Positions 9,312 through 18,017 of a stretch of 64,000 bases of DNA are shown here, one piece after another. A program made the position numbers and the translations under genes. The notes below the pieces were generated by a model. The model made no database searches, was not told the DNA's origin, and saw only the letters and a list, made by a program, of their open reading frames with translations. Each line of letters opens with the position of its first letter. Position 1 is the stretch's first letter. Source of the stretch: Gaetbulibacter saemankumensis DSM 17032 (GTDB lineage Bacteria; Bacteroidota; Bacteroidia; Flavobacteriales; Flavobacteriaceae); NCBI RefSeq assembly GCF_000425645.1, contig NZ_AUDV01000005.1:310001-374000 (forward strand), read 5' to 3'.

Positions 9312-10358
9312 ATGAAAATTTATAATATAATATTTACCATTTATTTTTTGTTCACAAGCCTCGAAGTACAGGCTCAATTCGGTAGTGTGGTAAACAAATC
9401 CGATTCAATTAAGAGTTTGGATTATAGATTTTATAAGATAGAAACAAAGAACAATAAAATTGTTAAAGGTAAACCTAAAATACTTTTTGAAGGTTATCCC
9501 ATACTATATCCTACATCAAAGCTTTTTTTCAACAAGAATGAGGAGTTAATAAAAGAAGAAAAATCTCATCAAAAGGATACAACATATTATAATTCTGTAA
9601 ATCAGAAAATTAAAATGGTTCTTTATCCAGATGGTGGAAATGACAGTATCACTTTTAATTATTCCTATGATAGTCATGGCAATATAGAAACCATAAGGAA
9701 AAAAGCTTCTGCACCTAAAATGGATTTTAGTTTAAAAGGTAATTATTATTCTTACACTGCTTTAATTGACGAATTTTATAAAAATTACTACTTATCAAAA
9801 GATAACCCTAATGTTGTAAATCAATTTGAAGCGATAACACCCATAGAGAATTATACATACAGATTATACAATGATCAAAATGAATTAATAGAACAAAAGA
9901 ATTTATATGGTTCAAGAATACGTACAATTAAATATGAGTATAACACAGAAAAAAAGATTATTAAAATCTTAAAAATTGATAAAACACCTAATCCTAAAGG
10001 TAAACCATTCATATCGACTGAAACTGAACAACATAAATACTTGAAAGACGGATTACTTCATGAAATAAAATACTTTTCCAATGGCAAATTTTGGAGAGAG
10101 GAGCAAGTTATTTATAATTCAAAAGGTATACGTGTTAAGTATATTGATAAGGGAAAGGTTCTGAAAAACACTTATATATACAATTCTAATGGAGAACTGG
10201 TACAGTATATTTTTGAGAATACAAAAAGAAATAAAATTAAAAGAAATATTACTCTTGAATATACCTATAATGACAAAGGAAATTGGATAACATGTATCCA
10301 TTTTGACAAAAAAAACAAACCGAAATATTTGATTGAACGAATCATTGAATATTATTAA
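9312..10358 (+). CDS. Secreted protein with YD/RHS-like beta-strand repeats
   Basis: The chosen ATG at 9312 gives a clean signal peptide (MKIYNIIFTIYFLFTSLEVQ, then AQ). An in-frame start at 9198 would add a tail without signal features and include repeat DNA. The 348-residue product has imperfect strand-turn units such as FNYSYDSHGNIETI, IKYEYNTEKKIIKI, TYIYNSNGELVQY and LEYTYNDKGNWITC, like YD/RHS repeats or the MORN-like toxin-antitoxin repeats of Bacteroidota. No toxin domain is visible. It is probably a periplasmic or surface protein of unknown role. Confidence 0.7.
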   Translation: MKIYNIIFTIYFLFTSLEVQAQFGSVVNKSDSIKSLDYRFYKIETKNNKIVKGKPKILFEGYPILYPTSKLFFNKNEELIKEEKSHQKDTTYYNSVNQKIKMVLYPDGGNDSITFNYSYDSHGNIETIRKKASAPKMDFSLKGNYYSYTALIDEFYKNYYLSKDNPNVVNQFEAITPIENYTYRLYNDQNELIEQKNLYGSRIRTIKYEYNTEKKIIKILKIDKTPNPKGKPFISTETEQHKYLKDGLLHEIKYFSNGKFWREEQVIYNSKGIRVKYIDKGKVLKNTYIYNSNGELVQYIFENTKRNKIKRNITLEYTYNDKGNWITCIHFDKKNKPKYLIERIIEYY

Positions 10359-10385
10359 TTTAATAATCTAAAACTACTTAAAACA

Positions 10386-10476
10386 CCGGCTACAATCCAA
10401 TGTTTCTGACTTTCCACGAGGAAAGTCCTCGCAAATTTGCTATCTTCGGTTTACGGCGGACAAATCCTGCAGATTT
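10386..10476. other. Foldable intergenic element with several inverted repeats
   Basis: The gap between the YD-like gene and the hydrolase contains a perfect hairpin GACTTTCC-ACGA-GGAAAGTC (10408-10427), the palindrome GCAAATTTGC (10431-10440) and AAATC-CTGCA-GATTT (10462-10476), bracketed by CCGGCTACAATCC and TTTACGGCGGACAAA. No T run follows, so it is not a normal terminator. It resembles recombination-type or repetitive intergenic elements more than coding DNA. Confidence 0.5.
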
Positions 10477-10526
10477 ATCATAACGAAACCATAACCAAAC
10501 ACCATGGCAAACATAAACGAATAATA

Positions 10527-11339
10527 ATGGCTGCAATTAACAAGCAAAATATGGTAGTGCACTTTAAATTGATCACCCTCATATTATGTTTAAATGCAGT
10601 GTACAGCTTTGTTTATGCACAAAACGACACTACTAGTTACTCTACTGTTATTTGGAATAAAATAGAAGCTATTAGCCCTACGATTGTTACACTGCCAAAT
10701 AGCTTCGATTCAACAAAAAGCCATACACTAGTAATAGGACTTCATGGGTTTAGTAGTACAGCTGAATATTTTCAAAGTTTTAGTAAACCATTTACCGATG
10801 CTGGATTTATTTTTGCAACACCGGAAGCACCATACAGCTATTTAAGAAATGACGGAACTATAGGCTATGAATGGTTTCTGTATGATATTTCGTCCTATAT
10901 CATGCTAGAAAGACCTGCGTCCGAATTAGAAATATCTGCTATGCGTGTGACCACTGAAAAGCAGATGGATAAGGTTATTGAAGATTTAAAAGCACATTAC
11001 AACATTGGGGAAGTTTATTTTGCAGGCATGTCACAAGGTGGCATTATCACCTACCTAAGCGGCATCCATCATCATGACAAAATTAACGGTATGATCATCT
11101 TCGGATCTGTAGTTGATGAAGATTGGCTAGGTACAGATGATATTCAAGACGGCAAGGGTGTAAGAACTCTGATTATACAAGGTGAAAAAGATACGGCCGT
11201 ACCATTTAAATACGCAGAAGCAGCACGCGATCTTCTGATTAACAATGGATATGAAGTTACCTACAAAACATTTGATGGAGGTCATATTGTCCCTCAACAT
11301 CTTTTGCCTTTTGTAATTGATTGGATAAATCAAAAGTGA
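10527..11339 (+). CDS. Secreted alpha/beta-hydrolase (carboxylesterase/phospholipase type)
   Basis: The product of the ATG at 10527 is 270 residues; an in-frame ATG at 10437 would begin inside the foldable element and is disfavoured. A signal peptide follows at about residues 10-31 (ending FVYAQ). The hydrolase core shows LVIGLHGFSSTAEYF (oxyanion region), GMSQGG with nucleophile Ser about 169, GEKDTAVP with Asp about 222 and GGHIVP with His about 253, a complete triad. The AB_hydrolase_2/YpfH group hydrolyses short acyl esters. It stands alone, so the natural substrate is unknown. Confidence 0.8.
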   Translation: MAAINKQNMVVHFKLITLILCLNAVYSFVYAQNDTTSYSTVIWNKIEAISPTIVTLPNSFDSTKSHTLVIGLHGFSSTAEYFQSFSKPFTDAGFIFATPEAPYSYLRNDGTIGYEWFLYDISSYIMLERPASELEISAMRVTTEKQMDKVIEDLKAHYNIGEVYFAGMSQGGIITYLSGIHHHDKINGMIIFGSVVDEDWLGTDDIQDGKGVRTLIIQGEKDTAVPFKYAEAARDLLINNGYEVTYKTFDGGHIVPQHLLPFVIDWINQK

Positions 11340-11607
11340 TCCTAAAAAAGTTGGCCTACAAAGCCTATGCGGAAATGGAACAATTGTGATTTTCGAAAAA
11401 GTTATGGATTTTGGGAAATTCTGACTTCAATAAATCAATTGGAATCTTATAAAATAAAAATACTGCACATAACATGGTGTATAATAAATTTTGTGAGGAC
11501 TGATTCTAATTCGAAAATTGATTCCCACAAATTAAACTTACTGCAAAAATAATCCATTACACTAACCTCCGATAAATAAAATCATAGTGTTAATTAAATC
11601 CTTTAAT

Positions 11608-12702
11608 CTAATTGCAGTTGAGTTTGTAAATATCTGTTTGTATTCCAACATACCAATTTTCTGGTATATTTTCAAGCTGTGTTTGATTAACTTGAACACA
11701 AGTTAAAAATTCGTTATATGCCTGAAAATAATCTAAAACAACATTCCTACTCACATCAATAGTAGTTATTTCATTTCGATAACAACCAAAACTAGTTAAC
11801 ATTGAGTTTTTAGTTACATCTAAACTACTTATTTTATTATCTCCACAAAAAAGTCTTTCCAACTTAGTATTACTTGTTACGTCTAGAGTAGTGAGCTTAT
11901 TATTTTCACAATTAAACCATGTTATTAAAGTATTGTTGCTAACATTCAAATCGTTAAGAAGGTTATCGGAACAATAAAAACCCTCTAGCAAAGAGTTATT
12001 ATTTACATCAATATTTGACAATGAGTTATAACTACAATTCAAAGATTTTAAAAAAACGTTATTACTAACATCTAAAGTTGATAGCTCGTTATTTTCACAA
12101 TCCAATACTTCTAATAAGGTATTATTACTTACATCTAAAGTCCCAATTTTGTTATCACCATATGGTGGCGTCGCATAATAGTCAACGTACCCACAATCCA
12201 ATATAATCAAGTTGGTATTATTGGTGACATCCAAATTAGTCAATAAATTGTCTCGGCAAATTAAACTTGTTAGTTTTATATTTTTACTCACATCTAACTC
12301 TTTTAAATTACTTGATTCGATAACTAATTCTACTAAATCTGTATTTTGACTTAAATCTAATTTTAAAATTTCATTTATAAACCCAATTTTTAAAACCTTC
12401 AAATTTTTAAAACCCTCAATACCCGTAAAATCTTTAATTTCTCTTTCAGGCGCAGATGACAAAAAACCACTATAACCCATCCTCAATTCCGTAACATTAT
12501 TTATCTTGTCTGTTAATACATAATTATCCATTTCATCATCAAGCTCAATTTGAATTAAAAATCTTTCAAAAACATCATCTGGAATAAATGTTTTACTTGA
12601 ATTATTGGACATAGAATCAGATTCACTATCAATTGCATTTTTGCTACATCCCATGTAGACAATAAGACAAAAAAACACAAAAAATTTAATCAAAATTTTC
12701 AT
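11608..12702 (-). CDS. Leucine-rich-repeat lipoprotein (internalin-like)
   Basis: From the ATG at 12702 the product is 364 residues. The signal MKILIKFFVFFCLIVYMGC gives a lipobox Cys at 19. After a non-repetitive segment (FIPDDVFERFLIQIELDD) there are about ten tandem repeats of roughly 21 residues with the core L-x-x-L-D-V-S-x-N-T-x-L-x-x-L-x-C, for example TLDVSNNTLLEVLDCENNEL. The C-terminus ends YKLNCN without a T9SS domain. It is a surface or periplasmic lipoprotein likely used for protein binding. The gap 11340-11607 downstream has no supported gene. Confidence 0.85.
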   Translation of the reverse strand: MKILIKFFVFFCLIVYMGCSKNAIDSESDSMSNNSSKTFIPDDVFERFLIQIELDDEMDNYVLTDKINNVTELRMGYSGFLSSAPEREIKDFTGIEGFKNLKVLKIGFINEILKLDLSQNTDLVELVIESSNLKELDVSKNIKLTSLICRDNLLTNLDVTNNTNLIILDCGYVDYYATPPYGDNKIGTLDVSNNTLLEVLDCENNELSTLDVSNNVFLKSLNCSYNSLSNIDVNNNSLLEGFYCSDNLLNDLNVSNNTLITWFNCENNKLTTLDVTSNTKLERLFCGDNKISSLDVTKNSMLTSFGCYRNEITTIDVSRNVVLDYFQAYNEFLTCVQVNQTQLENIPENWYVGIQTDIYKLNCN

Positions 12703-12740
12703 ACTTTCATTACTTAACAACTAAAGTTAAAAAAAATAAC

Positions 12741-12852
12741 GATGTATAACCTAAATTACTGCAGATACCACTACGTTCGAATACACTCGGAATTAACAAG
12801 GATAGGGCTAAACCGAAAAACAAAGTAACCTAAATCGATAACTGACAGTTAT
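12741..12852. repeat. Dispersed intergenic element, copy A
   Basis: This segment aligns without gaps to 47533-47644 (constant offset 34,792) with about 77 of 110 bases identical by eye. The best blocks are GATGTATAAC, CTACGTTCGA, GCTAAACCGAAAAA and AACTGACAGTT. It lies between the divergent LRR lipoprotein and a truncated DUF6998-like gene. Copy B follows a stop codon directly, so the element tracks gene borders. Confidence 0.7.
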
Positions 12853-12885
12853 ACAAACCGTTACCCACAAGCGAAAAACTGAACG

Positions 12886-13123
12886 GTGACCCAAAAAGAA
12901 AAAAGTAGCTTATTGAAACAGTTTGCAGACCAAAGTGACAAGTTATTTGATTTAGGACTAATAAGAACAGACAGTTTCACAGGGGTAATCGGTGAATATG
13001 TCTCCTCAATTGTTTTTGATTTAAAAAACACAGAAAGAGTGACCAGAGCAATTGACGGAATAGACACAAAATGAAAGAAATATCAAATAAAATCAAAAGT
13101 TGTTGATAACGACAAAGTGAATT
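12886..13123 (+). pseudogene. Truncated DUF6998-like protein
   Basis: A GTG at 12886 opens a 62-residue frame containing LFDLGLIRTDSFTGVIGEY and TRAIDGIDTK, then TGA at 13072. Reading through that stop continues KKYQIKSKVVDNDKVN, the expected family sequence. The gene therefore carries a nonsense change (probably Gly to stop) and has lost its 3' half at the border with the RidA gene. The E...DGID...YQIKSK spacing resembles a PD-(D/E)XK nuclease-like core, an inference only. Confidence 0.7.
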
Positions 13124-13504
13124 ATGGAAAGACAATTAATAAGTTCTGGCTCCTCTTTTGAAAAAGACATGGCCTATTCGAGAGCCGTTATTGATGGAAA
13201 CTGGGTATTTGTATCTGGAACCACCGGATTCGATTATGAAAACATGAGCATTTCGGAAGACATCGGTTCTCAAACCGAACAGTGTTTAAAAAATATTGTG
13301 TCAACATTACATAAGGCCGATTCGAAACTCCAGGATGTGGTGAGAGTCACTTATATTGTACCAGACCCTTCGGAGTTTGAGCATTGCTGGCCCGTATTAA
13401 GAAAGTATTTTGGAGAAATAAGACCGGCTGCAACCATGTTTTCTGCTGGTTTAGCCGATCCCAGAATGAAAATTGAAATTCAGGTAACCGCATTAAAAAA
13501 ATAA
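13124..13504 (+). CDS. RidA family (YjgF/UK114) protein
   Basis: A 126-residue single-domain protein covering the full RidA fold: RQLISSGSSFE, YSRAVIDGNWVFVSGTTGFD, QCLKNIVSTLHKADSKLQDVV and IRPAATMFSAGLADPRMKIEIQ. Arg100 in RPAATM is the conserved residue that contacts the carboxylate in the deaminase-active subgroup. RidA proteins hydrolyse reactive enamine/imine intermediates. The ATG at 13124 follows the DUF6998 remnant directly. It is in the group whose physiological substrate is not defined. Confidence 0.88.
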   Translation: MERQLISSGSSFEKDMAYSRAVIDGNWVFVSGTTGFDYENMSISEDIGSQTEQCLKNIVSTLHKADSKLQDVVRVTYIVPDPSEFEHCWPVLRKYFGEIRPAATMFSAGLADPRMKIEIQVTALKK

Positions 13505-13568
13505 TGTCGAAATTAGACTCATGCGGTACAATAAGAATAATGACATTCACTTAAACTCTAACAAACCA

Positions 13569-14015
13569 ATGCTTATAAAAACCACTTTAATACTTCTTTT
13601 AACATGTTTTCAAATTTCAATGGCGCAAACCACTAAAGACTCTTTGTCCATTATAGAGGTTTTAAAAAAAGACTATGAAGCCTTTGGAAGTTATGATATA
13701 GAAAAACACCGCAGCTACCTTACCAATGATTATATCCTGATTGAAAACGGAGAAATCTGGAATTTAAATCAGGAAATCGACTATTTAAAAAAGCATAAAA
13801 ACAGTAAAACGAAACGTGTGGATGCTTTCACGATTTCAGATGTAAAAATCTTTGATAATATTGCCTATGTAGTGTATAATTTATATTCCACCAAAACCAA
13901 CGAGGGTACTATTAAAAAGTTTCATTGGTTAGAGAGCACTGTATTTAGAAAGGTAAACGGAAACTGGAAAATAGCATTAATACATTCTACTAAAATTAGT
14001 AAAAAGGAAGAATAA
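13569..14015 (+). CDS. Secreted DUF4440/SnoaL-like (NTF2 fold) protein
   Basis: From the ATG at 13569 the product is 148 residues with a signal peptide (MLIKTTLILLLTCFQISMAQ). An in-frame ATG at 13521 would put 16 polar residues before it and is less likely. The mature part follows the NTF2-like pattern of DUF4440: IIEVLKKDYEAFGSYDIEKH, LTNDYILIENGEIW, VDAFTISDVKIFDNIAYVVY and STVFRKVNGNWKIALIHST. Such proteins bind small molecules or are orphan enzymes. A second DUF4440-like gene lies at 14761, so the island carries two. Confidence 0.8.
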   Translation: MLIKTTLILLLTCFQISMAQTTKDSLSIIEVLKKDYEAFGSYDIEKHRSYLTNDYILIENGEIWNLNQEIDYLKKHKNSKTKRVDAFTISDVKIFDNIAYVVYNLYSTKTNEGTIKKFHWLESTVFRKVNGNWKIALIHSTKISKKEE

Positions 14016-14216
14016 AAACCATTTTACCAATTTACTGCTTCCATAAAGCAAAGCAGCCTAACTTATCAACATACACCTTTAATCTGCAACACTTTACGAA
14101 GTATTTGATCTCATTGTGAAATTTTACAAATATTCAACAGTTTCATACAATTTTATTAAATTAGGTGCTTAACAATAAAACCACCCCAGAAAAAATCGTT
14201 TCATATCTTTTATTAA

Positions 14217-14639
14217 ATGTCGAAAACAGATACTAACATAGCCATTGAATTTTTAGACCATGTTGCCATTCGAGTGGCAGATATGGAAGTCTCGGCAAAA
14301 TGGTATGAAAACGTATTAGGTTTACAGCGGTACCAATTACCTGAATGGGGCGATTTCCCCATCTTTTTACTTTCAGGGAGGTCTGGAATCGCACTGTTCC
14401 CCGCAAACACTACCGATTCTAAACTTGACCCTGCTTCAAAAAATGTAAAAATCGATCATTTTGCCTTTAATGTAACTCATGACAATTTTGAGAAAGCCAA
14501 GAAGCGGTATCGTGAGTTAGGGTTGAATTTTAACGTTCAGGATCATTATTACTTTCATTCTATTTACACAAAAGATCCCGATGGGCATACGGTTGAACTA
14601 ACCACCATTAAAGTGGATGAACAAGATTTTTACAAATAA
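14217..14639 (+). CDS. VOC (glyoxalase/bleomycin-resistance fold) protein
   Basis: A 140-residue VOC protein with two beta-alpha-beta-beta-beta units. Candidate metal ligands are His15 (LDHVAIRV), His81 (KIDHFAFNV) and Glu127 (HTVELTT). The residues DPDGHTVEL are the usual second-half signature. There is no signal peptide. VOC proteins include dioxygenases, isomerases and resistance proteins, and the substrate cannot be told here. It is isolated in the plus-strand mosaic. Confidence 0.8.
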   Translation: MSKTDTNIAIEFLDHVAIRVADMEVSAKWYENVLGLQRYQLPEWGDFPIFLLSGRSGIALFPANTTDSKLDPASKNVKIDHFAFNVTHDNFEKAKKRYRELGLNFNVQDHYYFHSIYTKDPDGHTVELTTIKVDEQDFYK

Positions 14640-14760
14640 AAATCTTACGTTTTGCATGTTGCTATTTAGATATCGAAAGAAGACGAAACGTTCATGCTAT
14701 TTTATGCTTTGTAATTACTAAATTAGTAACAAAAGTAATTCGCTATTAATATGTTATGAT

Positions 14761-15198
14761 ATGAAATCACCAGTAATCTTATTTAGTTTTCTTATTATGA
14801 GCTGCACTTCAAACAACAAACAACAGGCCATACAGCAATGGCAATCGGAAATATTAACAGTTGAAAAGTCGTTTAATACTATGGTACAAAGCGAGGGCAT
14901 AGCTAAAGCTTTTGAGCACTTTGCTGCTCCCGATGCTGTGATACTAAGAGGCGAAGCACTAATAAAAGGAAAAAAGGCTATTTGTACCTGGTACCGAGAT
15001 CGTGCTAATCCGCACACCACACTCACCTGGACTCCAAACTATGTGGATGTGAGCGACTCTGGAGATATGGCGTATACTTATGGCGATTACACTTATACAG
15101 CAGTAGATTCCTTAGGAAATAAAAATGAAAGTAAAGGCATTTTTCATACGGTTTGGAAACGACAAACCGATGGATCCTGGAAATTTGTGTATGATTAA
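14761..15198 (+). CDS. DUF4440/SnoaL-like lipoprotein
   Basis: A 145-residue lipoprotein: a short signal ends FLIMSC with Cys15. The body fits the SnoaL/DUF4440 fold: QSEILTVEKSFNTMVQSEG, AFEHFAAPDAVILRGE, IKGKKAICTWYRD, DMAYTYGDYTYTAVD and TVWKRQTDGSWKFVYD at the end. It is probably periplasmic. It precedes an APC permease by 136 bp but nothing ties their functions together. Confidence 0.8.
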   Translation: MKSPVILFSFLIMSCTSNNKQQAIQQWQSEILTVEKSFNTMVQSEGIAKAFEHFAAPDAVILRGEALIKGKKAICTWYRDRANPHTTLTWTPNYVDVSDSGDMAYTYGDYTYTAVDSLGNKNESKGIFHTVWKRQTDGSWKFVYD

Positions 15199-15334
15199 TT
15201 AGGAGATGGCTCTGCGAAAAAGAAAGTAAAACACTTTATCACAAACATTTAACCAACCCATTATTTTTTCGTAAGTTAGTAAGGATAAACATAAACACGC
15301 TTATTACCTGTAAGTAGTCTTCAAATAAATCTAC

Positions 15335-16624
15335 ATGACTCAACCAAATAAAATCAGATTAAAAGATGCTATTTCTATTGGTATTGGTGGTATGGTTGGT
15401 GGTGGTATTTTTGCCGTTCTGGGTCTGGCAGTATCATTAGCTCAAGGCGGCACTCCTTTGGCCTTTTTATTCTCTGGAATAGTCGCTTTAATTACCTCTT
15501 ATAGCTATGTAAAACTATCTATGACTTATGCAGACAGAGGCGGTACTGTAAAGTTTATTAATCAAGGTTTTGGCAAATCGGTTTTTAGTGGAGCCGTTAA
15601 CAACCTTTTATGGGTTAGCTATATTATTATGCTCTCATTATATGCGTCGGCATTTGGTTCGTATGCTCCAAACTTACTAAAGCTCACTCATAACGGAACC
15701 ATTGATTTTCATATTTACGCAAGTGCTATTATTGTATTAGCAACGGCCATTAATTATTACAGTATTGCCATAGTAGGTAAAATAGAATCCTACGCAGTTA
15801 TTATAAAATTAATTATCTTAATAGCATTTGTAGGTATCGGGGCCTATGGTTTAATTGGCAATCCTAATTTAGAACAACTGAGTCTTGTACATTGGGAAGC
15901 ACCTATGAAATTATTCGCCGGGGGCATGGTCATTTTTATAGCCTATGAAGGGTTCGAATTAATAGCAAATGCAGCACCCGACATTATTAATCCTGAGAAA
16001 AATATTCCAAGAGCCTATTACGGTTCTGTCATTTTTGTGATTATACTCTATCTGCTCATCGCTATAGTTACTATCGGCTCCTTACCTTTTAAAAACATAG
16101 CGAATGCCCAGGATTATGTATTGGCAGAAGCCGCGAAACCCATGCTAGGCAAACTGGGTTTTGGCATCATTACTATAGCCGCTTTAATATCCACCTTTTC
16201 GGCCATTAACGCATCGTTATACGGAGGAAGTCGTGTAAACTTTGAAATAGCAGAAGACGATGAACTCCCGCATCATTTTATGGCCCAACTATGGAATCAA
16301 CCCATCGGTTTATTGATTACGGCCATAGCTACTTTTATACTGGTAAACCTGTTGGAACTGGAAAGCATTTCTACGGCAGGAAGTGTTGGTTTTCTGCTTA
16401 TTTTCAGTATTGTCAATTTTGTAGGATTTAAATTATCTAAAGATATTGGTGCTAACAAAACCATCCCTTTATTAGGGTTTATTTTGTGCTTAATAGCTCT
16501 TGTCATTCTTCTTAATCAACAAATTAAAACCAATATTATTGGTGTTGTTATAGCCTTAAGTATTGTTGGAGCGTGTTTTGTTATGGAATGGCTATATAAA
16601 AACAGGGAAAAAAAACACAAATAA
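15335..16624 (+). CDS. APC-superfamily amino-acid permease
   Basis: A 429-residue protein with about twelve membrane helices. Helix 1 carries IGIGGMVGGGIFAVLGLAV, the unwound glycine motif that binds the amino-acid backbone in APC transporters. Helix 6 carries FAGGMVIFIAYEGFELIANAA, also typical. It would take up or exchange amino acids across the inner membrane. Substrate specificity cannot be read, and there is no amino-acid catabolic gene next to it. Confidence 0.85.
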   Translation: MTQPNKIRLKDAISIGIGGMVGGGIFAVLGLAVSLAQGGTPLAFLFSGIVALITSYSYVKLSMTYADRGGTVKFINQGFGKSVFSGAVNNLLWVSYIIMLSLYASAFGSYAPNLLKLTHNGTIDFHIYASAIIVLATAINYYSIAIVGKIESYAVIIKLIILIAFVGIGAYGLIGNPNLEQLSLVHWEAPMKLFAGGMVIFIAYEGFELIANAAPDIINPEKNIPRAYYGSVIFVIILYLLIAIVTIGSLPFKNIANAQDYVLAEAAKPMLGKLGFGIITIAALISTFSAINASLYGGSRVNFEIAEDDELPHHFMAQLWNQPIGLLITAIATFILVNLLELESISTAGSVGFLLIFSIVNFVGFKLSKDIGANKTIPLLGFILCLIALVILLNQQIKTNIIGVVIALSIVGACFVMEWLYKNREKKHK

Positions 16625-16739
16625 CCAACTATATCACAGCGAAATAGATTTAATATTAAACCCCAAAAGTAACCATATAGTAATTAAATAATCTTTATCT
16701 TAGTTCTATAAGAACGAAGCCTAATTAAGAAATTAATGT

Positions 16740-17918
16740 ATGATTTCAACACCTAACGTACCATTGCCAAAAAACCGAATAGCATATCAACTTTTACTTG
16801 TTTTATTTTTAGGCACAACAGAACTGCTTCTGGCACAGGATAAAACAGCTCCCATAGAAAAACTACACGCCGCTGTAAGTCAATATTATTACGAATCGGA
16901 TTCACTACAAATGGCCGATCGGCAAAAAGGAGTCGTACCGGTTCCTATAATCGTAACCGAACCTGCACTTGGAGGCTTTGGTGGTGGACTTGGGATTGGT
17001 TATGTACATTCCAATAAACGTAGTTTTAGAAAGAATACCCCCGCGACTATTACAGGCGTTTTTGGAGGCATGAGTTTGAATAAATCCTGGCTATACGGTA
17101 TGGGACACTCTCAGACTTTAAATAATGACCATATTCGCTATTTAGGATATATTTTTAATTCGAAAGTTAATATGGCTTTTTATGAAGAAATATTATCCAG
17201 AACCTTTTCTTTTGATGTGAATATGAATCTGTGGGGAACATCGCATAAAGTGTTATTCCGGATAAAAGAAACCAATCTCTTTGTGGGTACCAAATATACT
17301 TTTGCCAAGACTAAAAACAAACTCGATTTAGTAACTAATCATCCTAAATTAGACTCCTTATTAAGCAAGGTGCAAAACACCTCCAAATTAGGTATGCTGG
17401 GCGTTGTGGTGTCTTATGATAGCCGAGACAACACCTTATCTCCTAATCGAGGCGTGGATGTGGCCTTATATTATGATTATAATGCGACATTTTTTGGTGG
17501 TGACCAAAACTTCTCGATGCTAGAAGCTTCTTGTAAATATTACTTTCAGGTAGCAAGTTCTGTCTATGGGGGTTTGCGAGCTGATGGCCAGTTTACTGGT
17601 AATAATACGCCGTTTTATTCCAAGCCCTATATAGAATTACGAGGGGTCCCTGCGATGCGCTATCAGGGGAACATGGTTTTTCTTACTGAAACCCAATGGC
17701 GCTGGGCCTTTTATAAAAACTGGTCTGTTCTAGGGTTTGCAGGAGCTGCGAAGGCCTTAAAAGAAATTGAAGATTTTAATGACGAAAAAACCATATATAA
17801 CTATGGTGTAGGTGCACGCTATGCCCTTAATAAAATATTCGGACTTCGTGTTGGTATAGATACCGCATGGAGCAATGATGACTTTGCTTGGTATATTTCG
17901 GTGGGTAGTTCCTTTTAA
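16740..17918 (+). CDS. Omp85/BamA-type surface-antigen barrel protein
   Basis: A 392-residue outer-membrane protein: a signal peptide near residues 12-33 (LLLVLFLGTTELLLAQ), a short linker and a barrel domain of the bacterial surface antigen (PF01103-type) family. The typical SYDSRDNTLSPNRGVDVALYY strand-turn and a final aromatic residue (YISVGSSF) are present. There are no POTRA domains, so it is a stripped-down Omp85 relative and not BamA itself. Role unknown. A strong hairpin terminator follows. Confidence 0.8.
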   Translation: MISTPNVPLPKNRIAYQLLLVLFLGTTELLLAQDKTAPIEKLHAAVSQYYYESDSLQMADRQKGVVPVPIIVTEPALGGFGGGLGIGYVHSNKRSFRKNTPATITGVFGGMSLNKSWLYGMGHSQTLNNDHIRYLGYIFNSKVNMAFYEEILSRTFSFDVNMNLWGTSHKVLFRIKETNLFVGTKYTFAKTKNKLDLVTNHPKLDSLLSKVQNTSKLGMLGVVVSYDSRDNTLSPNRGVDVALYYDYNATFFGGDQNFSMLEASCKYYFQVASSVYGGLRADGQFTGNNTPFYSKPYIELRGVPAMRYQGNMVFLTETQWRWAFYKNWSVLGFAGAAKALKEIEDFNDEKTIYNYGVGARYALNKIFGLRVGIDTAWSNDDFAWYISVGSSF

Positions 17919-17958
17919 AACTTATTTAAAAACAAACGACAATCCCTCCTAAAAACAA

Positions 17959-17996
17959 CAAAGGCTTTATTGTAATTATAATAAAGCCTTTGTTTA
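17959..17996. terminator. Intrinsic terminator between convergent genes
   Basis: A 13-bp perfect stem CAAAGGCTTTATT / AATAAAGCCTTTG (17959-17971 and 17980-17992) with an 8-nt loop lies between the plus-strand barrel gene and the minus-strand amylase. Short A/T runs flank both sides, so it can act in both directions. Confidence 0.8.
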
Positions 17997-18017
17997 TAAT
18001 GAAAAAATCAACCCTTT

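Noticed and set aside
11367-11552. 61-codon open frame after the hydrolase gene
   Set aside because: It has no recognisable domain, its composition looks like AT-rich intergenic DNA, and it lies in a gap with gene-border-like sequence (ACATGGTGTATAATAAATT); not supported as a gene.
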